A DNA stretch of 64,000 bases from Aristolochia californica. Taxonomy: Eukaryota > Streptophyta > Magnoliopsida > Piperales > Aristolochiaceae. The stretch covers positions 17,169,237 through 17,233,236 of the forward strand of contig JARWKL010000009.1 in the NCBI GenBank assembly GCA_029961685.1. The letters are read 5' to 3'. The notes under the pieces are model-generated. The model worked only from the letters and a program-made list of their open reading frames with translations. It was not told the DNA's origin and made no database searches. The position numbers and the translations under genes were made by a program. Positions within the stretch are counted from its first letter, which is position 1, and each line of letters opens with the position of its first letter. Below are positions 51,820 through 63,972 of the stretch, piece after piece.

Positions 51820-54800
51820 TTTTTGGAAATATCTCTCTCCATATTTGTGCATTGTGCATTTCCATTTTAGATGTCTACTGTTTTCATAAATAAAAACTTG
51901 AGTTTTCACTTTTCCCTTCATCTCGTAGACAAAAAACAAAATAGATGACATCGAAATAAAAATTTTAGACTTTGTGTATGGAGAAAATTTAAAGCAATAA
52001 CAAACGTAAGTAAAGAAAATTTATTCACACACCACATATGAACACAAAAGTTTTGTCATCCATGTTTTGGAAATTCCACTAGTTCAACAATCCCAATAGA
52101 TTGGAATTTGATAAGAAAGAGATTTTTCTACACATGCTTTAAAAGATGGATATGCATGCTTGGAACATGTTAAAGATGCAAATGACCCATGGATCCAAAC
52201 CTTTTAAACAGAATAACAAACCGCTCTATGAATTCTCAAGTGAACGTGCGGTGGGATATTTAACCGAGTCAAACAAGCCATTATTTTGCCCATTAAAAAA
52301 AAGCTGACCGAGCGATCATTGATCATTGTAAACTGATTTATCATGCGTAACGGGCCACATTTTTTTAAGGAATGACTTTTGGGTTGGGATTCAACACTCA
52401 GTTAAAATTCCCCCGCCTCCCCTTTTCCCGACGATTGCAAAACCTGATATATAAAAACTAAAACGAGTTTAAATCCCTAAAAATTACATAAATTTTTTTG
52501 AAATATCTCTCTCCATATTTGTGCATTGTGCATTTCCATTTTAGATGTGTACATTTTTCTTAAATCAAAACTTGAGTTTTCACTTTTCCCTTCATCTCGT
52601 AGACAAAAAACAGAATAGATGACAACGAAATGAAAATTTTAGACTTTGTGTATGGAGAAAATTTAAAGCAATAACAAACTTAAGTAAAGAAAATTTATTC
52701 ACACACCCCAAATGAAGAAAAAAGTTTTCTCATCCAAGTTTGGGAAATTCCACTAGTTCAACAACCCCAATAGGGGCGAATTTGATAAGAAAGAGATTTT
52801 TCCACCCATGCTTTAAAAAATGGATATGCATGCTTGAAACCTGTTAAAGTTGCAAGTGACCTATGGATCCAAACCTTTCAAAAAGAATAAAAAACCTCTC
52901 ATTAAATTCTCAAGTGAACGTGCGGTGGGATATTTAACCGAGTCAAACAAGCCATTATTTTGCCCATTACCAAAAAGCTGACCTAGCGATCATTGATCAT
53001 TGTAAACTAATTTATCAAGCCTAACAGGCCACATTTTTTTAAGGAATGACTTTTGGGTTGGGATTCAACACTCAGTTAAAATTCCCTCGCCTCCCCTTTA
53101 CCTGACGATTGCAAAACCCGATATATAAAAACTAAAACGAGTTTTTAAATCCCTAAAAATTACATAAACTTTTTGGAAATATCTCTCTCCATATTTGTGC
53201 AGTGTGCATTTCCATTTTAGATGTCTACTTTTTTCATAAATAAAAACTTGAATTTTCACTTTTCCCTTCATCTGGTAGACAAAAAACAGAATAGATGACA
53301 ACGAAATAAAAATTTTAGACTTTGTGTATGGAGAAAATTTAAAGCAATAACAAACGTAAGTAAAGAAAATTTATTCACACACCACAAATGAAGAAAAAAG
53401 TTTTGTCATCCAAGTTTGGAAATTCCACTAGTTCAACAACCCCAATAGGTTGGAATTTGATAAGAAAGAGATTTTTCTTCACATGCTTTAAAAAATGGAT
53501 ATGCATGTTTGAAACAAGTTAAAGTTGCAAATGACCTATGGATCCAAACCTTTCAAAACGAATAAAAAACCTCTCATTAAATTCTCAAGTGAACGTGCGG
53601 TGGGATATTTAACCGAGTCAAACAAGCCATTATTTTGCCCATTAACAAAAAGCTCACCTAGCAATCTTTGATCATTGTAAACTGATTTATCATGCGTAAC
53701 GCGCCACATTTTTTTAAGGAATGTCTTTTGGGTTGGGATTCAACACTCAATTAAAATTCCCTCGCCTCCCCTTTTCCCGACGATTGCAAAACCTGATATA
53801 TAAAAACTAAAACGAGTTTTAAATACCTTAAAATTACATAAAATTTTTGGAAATATCTCTCTCCATATTTGTGCATTGTGCATTTCCCATTTAGATGTGT
53901 ACATTTTTCTTAAATCAAAACTTGAGTTTTCACTTTTCCCTTCATCTCGTAGACAAAAAAAAAAAATAGATGACAACGAAATGAAAATTTTAGACTTTCT
54001 GTATGGAGAAAATTTAAAGCAATAACAAACATAAGTAAAGAAAATTTATTCACACACGACAAATAAAGAAAAAAGTTTTCTCATCCAAGTTTGGGAAATT
54101 CCACTAGTTCAACAACCCCAATAGGTTGGAATTTGATAAGAAAGAGATTTTTCCACACATGCTTTCAAAAATGGATATGGATGCTTGAAACATGTTAAAG
54201 GTGCAAGTGACCTATGGATCCAAACCTTTCAAAAAGAATAAAAAACCTCTCATTAAATTCTCAAGTAAACGTGCGGTGGGATATTTAACCGAGTCAAACA
54301 AGCCATTATTTTGCCCATTAACAAAAAGTTGACCTAGCGATCAATGATCATTGTAAACTGATTTATCATGCGTAACGGGCCACATTTTTTTAATGAATGA
54401 CTTTTGGGTTGGGATTCAACACTCAGTTAAAATTCTCTCGCCTCCCCTTTTCCCGACGATTGCAAAACCTGTTACATAAAAACTAAAACAAGTTTTAAAT
54501 CCCTAAAAATTACATAAACTTTTTGGAAATATCTGTCTCCATATTTGTGCATTGTGCATTTCCAATTTACATGTCTACTTTTTTCATAAATAAAAACTTC
54601 AGTTTTCACTTTTTCCTTCATCTCGTAGACAAAAAATAGAATAGTTGACAACGAAATAAAAATTTTAGACTTTGTGTATGGAGAAAATTTAAAGCAATAA
54701 CAAACGTAAGTAAAGAAAATTTATTCACACACCACAAATGAAGAAAAAATTTTGTCATCCAAGTTTGGGAAATTCCACTAGTTCAATAACCCCAATAGGT

Positions 54801-57800
54801 TGGAATTTGATAAGAAAGAGATTTTTCTACACATGCTTTAAAAAATGGATATGCATGCTTGAAACATGTTAAAGTTGCAAATGACCTATGGATCCAAACC
54901 TTTGAAAAAGAATAAAAAACCTCTCATTAAATTCTCAAGTGAACGTGCGGTGGGATATTTAACCGAGTCAAACAAGCCATTATTTTGCCCATTAACAAAA
55001 AGCTGACCTAGCGATCATTGATCATTGTAAACTGATTTATCATGCGTAATGGGCCACATTTTTTTAAGGAATGTCTTTTGGGTTGGGATTCAACACTCAA
55101 TTAAAATTCCCTCGCCTCCCCTTTTCCCGACGATTGCAAAACCTGATATATAAAAACTAAAACGAGTTTTAAATCCCTAAAAATTACATAAACTTTTTGG
55201 AAATATCTCTCTCCATATTTGTGCATTGTGCATTTCCATTTTAGATGTCTACTTTTTTCTTAATTCAAAACTTGAGTTTTCACTTTTCCCTTCATCTCGT
55301 ACACAAAAAACAGAATAGATGACAACGAAATGAAAATTTTAGACTTTGTGTATGGAGAAAATTTAAAGCAATAACAAACGTAAGTAAAGAAAATTTATTC
55401 ACACACCACAAATGAAGAAAAAAGTTTTCTCATCCAAGTTTGGGAAATTCCACTAGTTCGACAACCCCAATAGGTTGGAATTTGATAAGAAAGAGATTTT
55501 TCCACCCATGCTTTAAAAAATGGATATGCATGCTTGAAACATATTAAAGTTGCAAGTGACCTATGGATCCAAGCCTTTCAAAAAGAATAAAAAACCACTT
55601 ATTAAATTCTCAAGTCTACGTGCGGTGGGATATTTAACCGAGTCAAACAAGCCATTATTTTGCCCATTAACAAAAAGCTGACCTAGAGATCATTGATCAT
55701 TGTAAACTGATTTATCATGTGTAACGGGCCACATTTTTTTTAAGGAATGACTTTTGGGTTGGGATTCAACACTCACTTAAAATTCCCTCGCCTCCCCTTT
55801 TCCCAACGATTGCAAAACCTGATATATAAAAACTAAAACGAGTTTTAAATACCTAAAAATTACATAAAATTTTTGGAAATATCTCTCTCCATATTTGTGC
55901 ATTGTGCATTTCCATTTTAGATGTCTACTGTTTTCATAAATAAAAACTTGAGTTTTCACTTTTCCCTTCATCTCGTAGACAAAAAACAAAATAGATGACA
56001 TCGAAATAAAAATTTTAGACTTTGTGTATGGAGAAAATTTAAAGCAATAACAAACGTAAGTAAAGAAAATTTATTCACACACCACATATGAACACAAAAG
56101 TTTTGTCATCCATGTTTTGGAAATTCCACTAGTTCAACAATCCCAATAGATTGGAATTTGATAAGAAAGAGATTTTTCTACACATGCTTTAAAAGATGGA
56201 TATGCATGCTTGGAACATGTTAAAGATGCAAATGACCCATGGATCCAAACCTTTTAAACAGAATAACAAACCGCTCTATGAATTCTCAAGTGAACGTGCG
56301 GTGGGATATTTAACCGAGTCAAACAAGCCATTATTTTGCCCATTAAAAAAAAGCTGACCGAGCGATCATTGATCATTGTAAACTGATTTATCATGCGTAA
56401 CGGGCCACATTTTTTTAAGGAATGACTTTTGGGTTGGGATTCAACACTCAGTTAAAATTCCCCCGCCTCCCCTTTTCCCGACGATTGCAAAACCTGATAT
56501 ATAAAAACTAAAACGAGTTTAAATCCCTAAAAATTACATAAATTTTTTTGAAATATCTCTCTCCATATTTGTGCATTGTGCATTTCCATTTTAGATGTGT
56601 ACATTTTTCTTAAATCAAAACTTGAGTTTTCACTTTTCCCTTCATCTCGTAGACAAAAAACAGAATAGATGACAACGAAATGAAAATTTTAGACTTTGTG
56701 TATGGAGAAAATTTAAAGCAATAACAAACTTAAGTAAAGAAAATTTATTCACACACCCCAAATGAAGAAAAAAGTTTTCTCATCCAAGTTTGGGAAATTC
56801 CACTAGTTCAACAACCCCAATAGGGGCGAATTTGATAAGAAAGAGATTTTTCCACCCATGCTTTAAAAAATGGATATGCATGCTTGAAACCTGTTAAAGT
56901 TGCAAGTGACCTATGGATCCAAACCTTTCAAAAAGAATAAAAAACCTCTCATTAAATTCTCAAGTGAACGTGCGGTGGGATATTTAACCGAGTCAAACAA
57001 GCCATTATTTTGCCCATTACCAAAAAGCTGACCTAGCGATCATTGATCATTGTAAACTAATTTATCAAGCCTAACAGGCCACATTTTTTTAAGGAATGAC
57101 TTTTGGGTTGGGATTCAACACTCAGTTAAAATTCCCTCGCCTCCCCTTTACCTGACGATTGCAAAACCCGATATATAAAAACTAAAACGAGTTTTTAAAT
57201 CCCTAAAAATTACATAAACTTTTTGGAAATATCTCTCTCCATATTTGTGCAGTGTGCATTTCCATTTTAGATGTCTACTTTTTTCATAAATAAAAACTTG
57301 AATTTTCACTTTTCCCTTCATCTGGTAGACAAAAAACAGAATAGATGACAACGAAATAAAAATTTTAGACTTTGTGTATGGAGAAAATTTAAAGCAATAA
57401 CAAACGTAAGTAAAGAAAATTTATTCACACACCACAAATGAAGAAAAAAGTTTTGTCATCCAAGTTTGGAAATTCCACTAGTTCAACAACCCCAATAGGT
57501 TGGAATTTGATAAGAAAGAGATTTTTCTTCACATGCTTTAAACAATGGATATGCATGTTTGAAACAAGTTAAAGTTGCAAATGACCTATGGATCCAAACC
57601 TTTCAAAACGAATAAAAAACCTCTCATTAAATTCTCAAGTGAACGTGCGGTGGGATATTTAACCGAGTCAAACAAGCCATTATTTTGCCCATTAACAAAA
57701 AGCTCACCTAGCAATCTTTGATCATTGTAAACTGATTTATCATGCGTAACGCGCCACATTTTTTTAAGGAATGTCTTTTGGGTTGGGATTCAACACTCAA

Positions 57801-59825
57801 TTAAAATTCCCTCGCCTCCCCTTTTCCCGACGATTGCAAAACCTGATATATAAAAACTAAAACGAGTTTTAAATACCTTAAAATTACATAAAATTTTTGG
57901 AAATATCTCTCTCCATATTTGTGCATTGTGCATTTCCCATTTAGATGTGTACATTTTTCTTAAATCAAAACTTGAGTTTTCACTTTTCCCTTCATCTCGT
58001 AGACAAAAAAAAAAAATAGATGACAACGAAATGAAAATTTTAGACTTTCTGTATGGAGAAAATTTAAAGCAATAACAAACATAAGTAAAGAAAATTTATT
58101 CACACACGACAAATAAAGAAAAAAGTTTTCTCATCCAAGTTTGGGAAATTCCACTAGTTCAACAACCCCAATAGGTTGGAATTTGATAAGAAAGAGATTT
58201 TTCCACACATGCTTTCAAAAATGGATATGGATGCTTGAAACATGTTAAAGGTGCAAGTGACCTATGGATCCAAACCTTTCAAAAAGAATAAAAAACCTCT
58301 CATTAAATTCTCAAGTGAACGTGCGGTGGGATATTTAACCGAGTCAAACAAGCCATTATTTTGCCCATTAACAAAAAGTTGACCTAGCGATCAATGATCA
58401 TTGTAAACTGATTTATCATGCGTAACGGGCCACATTTTTTTAAGGAATGACTTTTGGGTTGGGATTCAACACTCAGTTAAAATTCTCTCGCCTCCCCTTT
58501 TCCCGACGATTGCAAAACCTGTTACATAAAAACTAAAACAAGTTTTAAATCCCTAAAAATTACGTAAACTTTTTGGAAATATCTGTCTCCATATTTGTGC
58601 ATTGTGCATTTCCAATTTAGATGTCTACTTTTTTCATAAATAAAAACTTCAGTTTTCACTTTTTCCTTCATCTCGTAGACAAAAAATAGAATAGTTGACA
58701 ACGAAATAAAAATTTTAGACTTTGTGTATGGAGAAAATTTAAAGCAATAACAAACGTAAGTAAAGAAAATTTATTCACACACCACAAATGAAGAAAAATT
58801 TTTGTCATCCAAGTTTGGGAAATTCCACTAGTTCAATAACCCCAATAGGTTGGAATTTGATAAGAAAGAGATTTTTCTACACATGCTTTAAAAAATGGAT
58901 ATGCATGCTTGAAACATGTTAAAGTTGGAAATGACCTATGGATCCAAACCTTTCAAAAAGAATAAAAAACCTCTCATTAAATTCTCAAGTGAACGTGCGG
59001 TGGGATATTTAACCGAGTCAAACAAGCCATTATTTTGCCCATTAACAAAAAGCTGACCTAGCGATCATTGATCATTGTAAACTGATTTATCATGCGTAAT
59101 GGGCCACATTTTTTTAAGGAATGTCTTTTGGGTTGGGATTCAACACTCAATTAAAATTCCCTCGCCTCCCCTTTTCCCGACGATTGCAAAACCTGATATA
59201 TAAAAACTAAAACGAGTTTTAAATCCCTAAAAATTACATAAACTTTTTGGAAATATCTCTCTCCATATTTGTGCATTGTGCATTTCTATTTTGGATGTCT
59301 ACTTTTTTCTTAATTCAAAACTTGAGTTTTCACTTTTCCCTTCATCTCGTACACAAAAAACAGAATAGATGACAACGAAATGAAAATTTTAGACTTTGTG
59401 TATGGAGAAAATTTAAAGCAATAACAAACGTAAGTAAAGAAAATTTATTCACACACCACAAATGAAGAAAAAAGTTTTCTCATCCAAGTTTGGGAAATTC
59501 CACTAGTTCGACAACCCCAATAGGTTGGAATTTGATAAGAAAGAGATTTTTCCACCCATGCTTTAAAAAATGGATATGCATGCTTGAAACATATTAAAGT
59601 TACAAGTGACCTATGGATCCAAGCCTTTCAAAAAGAATAAAAAACCACTTATTAAATTCTCAAGTCTACGTGCGGTGGGATATTTAACCGAGTCAAACAA
59701 GCCATTATTTTGCCCATTAACAAAAAGCTGACCTAGAGATCATTGATCATTGTAAACTGATTTATCATGTGTAACGGGCCACATTTTTTTTAAGGAATGA
59801 CTTTTGGGTTGGGATTCAACACTCA
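51820..59825 (+). repeat. Hexamer higher-order repeat, period 4,050 bp (1.98 copies)
   Basis: 51820-55775 recurs as 55870-59825. The boundary differences are 51819/55869 on the left and 55776/59826 on the right. By eye I find about ten differences over 3,956 bp, for example 53493/57543, 54267/58317, 54394/58444, 54514/58564, 54570/58620, 54878/58928, 55237/59287 and 55243/59293. Both copies keep rare features: GTCTACTG near 51874 and 55924, AATAGGGGCG near 52772 and 56822, and a long A run near 53957 and 58007. Confidence 0.92.
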
Positions 59826-60510
59826 GTTAAAATTCCCTTGCTTCCCCTTTTCCCGACGATTGCAAAACCTTATATATAAAAACTAAAACGAGTTTTTAAA
59901 TCACTAAAAATTACATAAAGTTTTTGGAAATATCTCTCTCCATATTTGTGCATTGTGCATTTCCATTTTAGATGTCTACTTTTTTCGTAAATAAAAACTT
60001 GAGTTTTTACTTTTCCCTTCATCTCGTAGACAAAAAACAGAATTGTTGACAACGAAATGAAAATTTTAGACATTGTGTCTGGAAAAAATTTAAAGCAATA
60101 AAAAACGTAAGTAAGGAAAATTTAATCACACACCACATATGAACACAAAAGTTTTGTCATCCAAGTTTGGGAAATTCCACTAGTTGAACAATCCCAATAG
60201 ATTTTAATTTGATAAGAAAGAGATTTTTCTACACATGCTTTAAAAAATGGATATGCATGCTTGGAACATGTTAAAGATGCAAATGACCCATGGAGCCAAA
60301 CCTTTTAAACAGAAAAACAAACCGCTCAATGAATTCTCAAGTGAACGTGCGGTGGGATATTTAACCGAGTCAAACAAGCCATTATTTTGCCCACTAACAA
60401 AAAGCTGACCTAGCGATCATTGATCATTGTAAACTGATTTATCATGCGTAACGGGCCGTATTTTTTTAAGGAATGACTTTTGGGTTGGGATTCAACACTC
60501 AGTTAAAATT

Positions 60511-60530
60511 CCCTCCCCTCCCCTTTTCCC
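60511..60530 (-). other. Canonical G-quadruplex motif, minus strand
   Basis: Same upgraded allele as at 50384, within the right-end dimer. Confidence 0.7.
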
Positions 60531-61863
60531 GACGATTGCAAAACCTGATAGATAAAAACTGAAACGAGTTTTAAATCCCTAAAAATTACATAAATTTTTT
60601 GGAAATATCTCTCTCCATATTTGTGCATTGTGCATTTCCATTTTAGATGTGTACATTTTTCTTAAATCAAAACTTAAGTTTTCACTTTTCCCTTCATCTC
60701 GTAGACAAAAAACAAAATAGATGACAACGAAATGAAAATTTTAGACTTTCTGTATGGAGAAAATTTAAAGCAATAACAAACATAAGTAAAGAAAATTTAT
60801 TCACACACGACAAATAAAGAAAAAAGTTTTCTCATCCAAGTTTGGGAAATTCCACTAGTTCAACAACTCCAATAGGTTGGAATTTGATAAGAAAGAGATT
60901 TTTCCACACATGCTTTAAAAAATGGATATGCATGCTTGAAACATATTAAAGTTGCAAGTGACCTATGGATCCAAACCTTTCAAAAAGAATAAAAAACCAC
61001 TCATTAAATTCTCAAGTCAACGTGCGGTGGGATATTTAACCGAGTCAAACAAGCCATTATTTTGCCCATTAAAAAAAAGCTGACCTAGCGATCATTGATC
61101 ATTGTAAACTGATTTATCATGTGTAACGGGCCACATTTTTTTTGAGGAATGACTTTTGGGTTGGGATTCAAAACTCAGTTAAAATTCCCTTGCCTCCCCT
61201 TTTCCCGACGATTGCAAAACCTTATATATAAAAACTAAAACGAGTTTTTAAATCCCTAAAAATTACATAAAAGTTTTTGGAAATATCTCTCTCCATATTT
61301 GTGCATTGTGCATTTCCATTTTAGATCTGTACATTTTTCATAAATAAAAACTTGAGTTTTCACTTTTCCCTTCATCTCGTAGACAAAAAACAGAATAGTT
61401 GACAACGAAATGAAAATTTTAGACATTGTGTCTGGAAAAAATTTAAAGCAATAAAAAACGTAAGTAAGGAAAATTTAATCACACACCACATATGAACACA
61501 AAAGTTTTGTCATCCAAGTTTGGGAAATTCCACTAGTTCAACAATCCCAATAGATTTGAATTTGATAAGAAAGAGATTTTTCCACCCATGCTTTAAAAAA
61601 TGGATATGCTTGCTTGAAACATATTAAAGTTGCAAGTGACCTATGGATCCAAACCTTTCAAAAAGAATAAAAAACCACTCATTAAATTCTCAAGTCAACG
61701 TGCGGTGGGATATTTAACCGAGTCAAACAAGCCATTATTTTGCCCATTAACAAAAAGCTGACCTAGCGTTCATTGATCATTGTAAACTGATTTATCATGC
61801 GTAACGGGCCGTATTTTTTTAAGGAATGACTTTTGGGTTGGGATTCAACACTCAGTTAAAATT

Positions 61864-61883
61864 CCCTCCCCTCCCCTTTTCCC
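61864..61883 (-). other. Canonical G-quadruplex motif, minus strand
   Basis: Same upgraded allele, one dimer (1,353 bp) after the copy at 60511. Confidence 0.7.
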
Positions 61884-62320
61884 GACGATTGCAAAACCTG
61901 ATATATAAAAACTGAAACGAGTTTTAAATCCCTAAAAATTACATAAAATTTTTGGAAATATCTCTCTCCATATTTGTGCATTGTGCATTTCCATTTTAGA
62001 TGTGTACATTTTTCTTAAATCAAAACTTAAGTTTTCACTTTTCCCTTCATCTCGTAGACAAAAAACAAAATAGATGACAACGAAATGAAAATTTTAGACT
62101 TTGTGTATGGAGAAAATTTAAAGCAATAACAAACATAAGTAAAGAAAATTTATTCACACACGACAAATAAAGAAAAAAGTTTTCTCATCCAAGTTTGGGA
62201 AATTCCACTAGTTCAACAACCCCAATAGGTTGGAATTTGATAAGAAAGAGATTTTTCCACACGTGCTTTAAAAAATGGATATGGATGCTTGAAACATGTT
62301 AAAGGTGAAAGTGACCTATG

Positions 62321-63972
62321 GATCCAAACCATTCAAAAAGAATAAAAAACCTCTCATTAAATTCTCAAGTGAACGTGCGGTGGGATATTTAACCGAGTCA
62401 AACAAGCCATTATTTTGCCCATTACCAAAAAGCTGACCTAGCGATCATTGATCATTGTAAACTGATTTATCATGCGTAACGCGCCACATTTTTTTAAGGA
62501 ATGTCTTTTGGGTTGGGATTCAACACTCATTTAAAATTCCCTCGCCTCCCCTTTTCCCAACGATTGCAAAACCTGATATATAAAAACTAAAACGAGTTTT
62601 AAATCCCTAAAAATTACATAAACTTTTTGGAAATATCTCTCTCCATATTTGTGCATTGTGCATTTCCATTTTAGATGTCTACTTTTTTCTTAATTCAAAA
62701 CTTGAGTTTTCACTTTTCCCTTCATCTCGTAGACAAAAAACAAAATAGATGACAACGAAATGAAAATTTTAGACTTTCTGTATGGAGAAAATTTAAAGCA
62801 ATAACAAACATAAGTAAAGAAAATTTATTCACACACGACAAATAAAGAAAAAATTTTTCTCATCCAAGTTTGGGAAATTCCACTAGTTCAACAACCCCAA
62901 TAGGTTGGAATTTGATAAGAAAGAGATTTTTCCACACATGCTTTAAAAAATGGATGTGGATGTTTGAAACATGTTAAAGGTGCAGGTGACCTATGGATCC
63001 AAACCTTTCAAAAAGAATAAAAACCCTCTCATTAAATTCTCAAGTGAACGTGCGGTGGGATATTTAACCGAGTCAAACAAGCCATTATTTTGCCCATTAA
63101 CAAAAAGCTGACCTAGCGATCATTGATCATTGTAAACTGATTTATCATGCGTAACGGGCCACATTTTTTTAAGGAATGACTTTTGGGATGGGATTCAACA
63201 CTCAGTTAAAATTCCCTCGCCTCCCCTTTTCCCGACGATTGCAAGACCTGATATATAAAAACTAAAACGAGTTTTAAATCCTTAAAAATTACATAAACTT
63301 TTTGGAAATATCTCTTTCCATATTTGTGCATTGTGCATTTCCATTTTAGATGTCAACTTTTTTCTTAAATCAAAACATGAGTTTTCAGTTTTTCCTTCAT
63401 CTCGTAGACAAAAAACAGAATAGATGACAACGAAATGAAAATTTTAGACCTTGTGTATGGACAAAATTTAAAGCAATAACATACGTAAGTCAAGAAAATT
63501 TATTCACACACCACATATGAACACAAAAGTTTTGTCATCCAAGTTTTGAAAATTCCACTAGTACAACAATCCCAATAGATTGGAATTTGATAAGAAAGAG
63601 ATTTTTCTACACATGCTTTAAAAAATGGACATGCATGCTAGGAACATGTTAAAGATGCAAATGACCCATGGATCCAAACCTTTTAAACAGACTAACAAAC
63701 CGCTCAATCAATTCTCAAGTGAACGTGCGGTGGGATATTTAAACGAGTCAAACAAGCCATTATTTTGGCCATTAACAAAAAGCTGACCTTGCGATCATTG
63801 ATGATTGTAAACTGATTTATCATGCGTAACGGGCCACATTTTTTTAAGGAACGACTTTTGGGTTGAGATTCCCTCTCCTCCCCTTTTTCCGACGATTGCA
63901 AAACCTGATATATAAAAACTAAAACGAGTTTTAAAACCCTAAAAATTACATAAAATTTTTGGAAATACTTTT
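62321..63972 (+). repeat. Diverged right-end monomers
   Basis: The two to three last units have no close partner and carry many private changes. In the final one, 18 bp between two ATT triplets are missing at about 63870 (GAGATT joins directly to CCCTC), and the TCTCTCTCCATA stretch before the TTGTGCA doublet is shortened (63965-63972). This concentration of damage is what one expects near the edge of an array, where exchange with neighbours no longer homogenises units, but the window ends before an edge can be seen. Confidence 0.65.

Larger units (their letters stand above)
59826..62320 (+). repeat. Dimer-like repeat, period ~1,353 bp
   Basis: Anchors 60292/61645 and 60967/62320 are 1,353 bp apart. 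The copies share GACATTGTGTCTGG (60070, 61422), AAGTAAGGAAAATTTAATC, GGGCCGTATT (60452, 61805), an uninterrupted C-rich tract (60511, 61864), CTGAAACGAG and AACTTAAGTTTTC (near 60669, 62024). Substitutions and one-base indels (677- and 678-bp units) are frequent, so this is an older dimer than those at the left. Confidence 0.75.

Noticed and set aside
51727..51951. Minus-strand open frames of 67-96 codons (for example near 2520, 14564, 26044, 30773, 42303, 53740 and 63704)
   Set aside because: Same reasoning: they cover the antisense of one monomer region, including the TATA-like and C-rich tracts, change frame between units, and show no protein family features.
63927..63940. Plant telomere-like AAACCCTAAA in the last monomer, and single CCCTAAA in other monomers
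   Set aside because: It is not tandem; the ten-base match arises from a single substitution in the last unit. It does not show telomere proximity.
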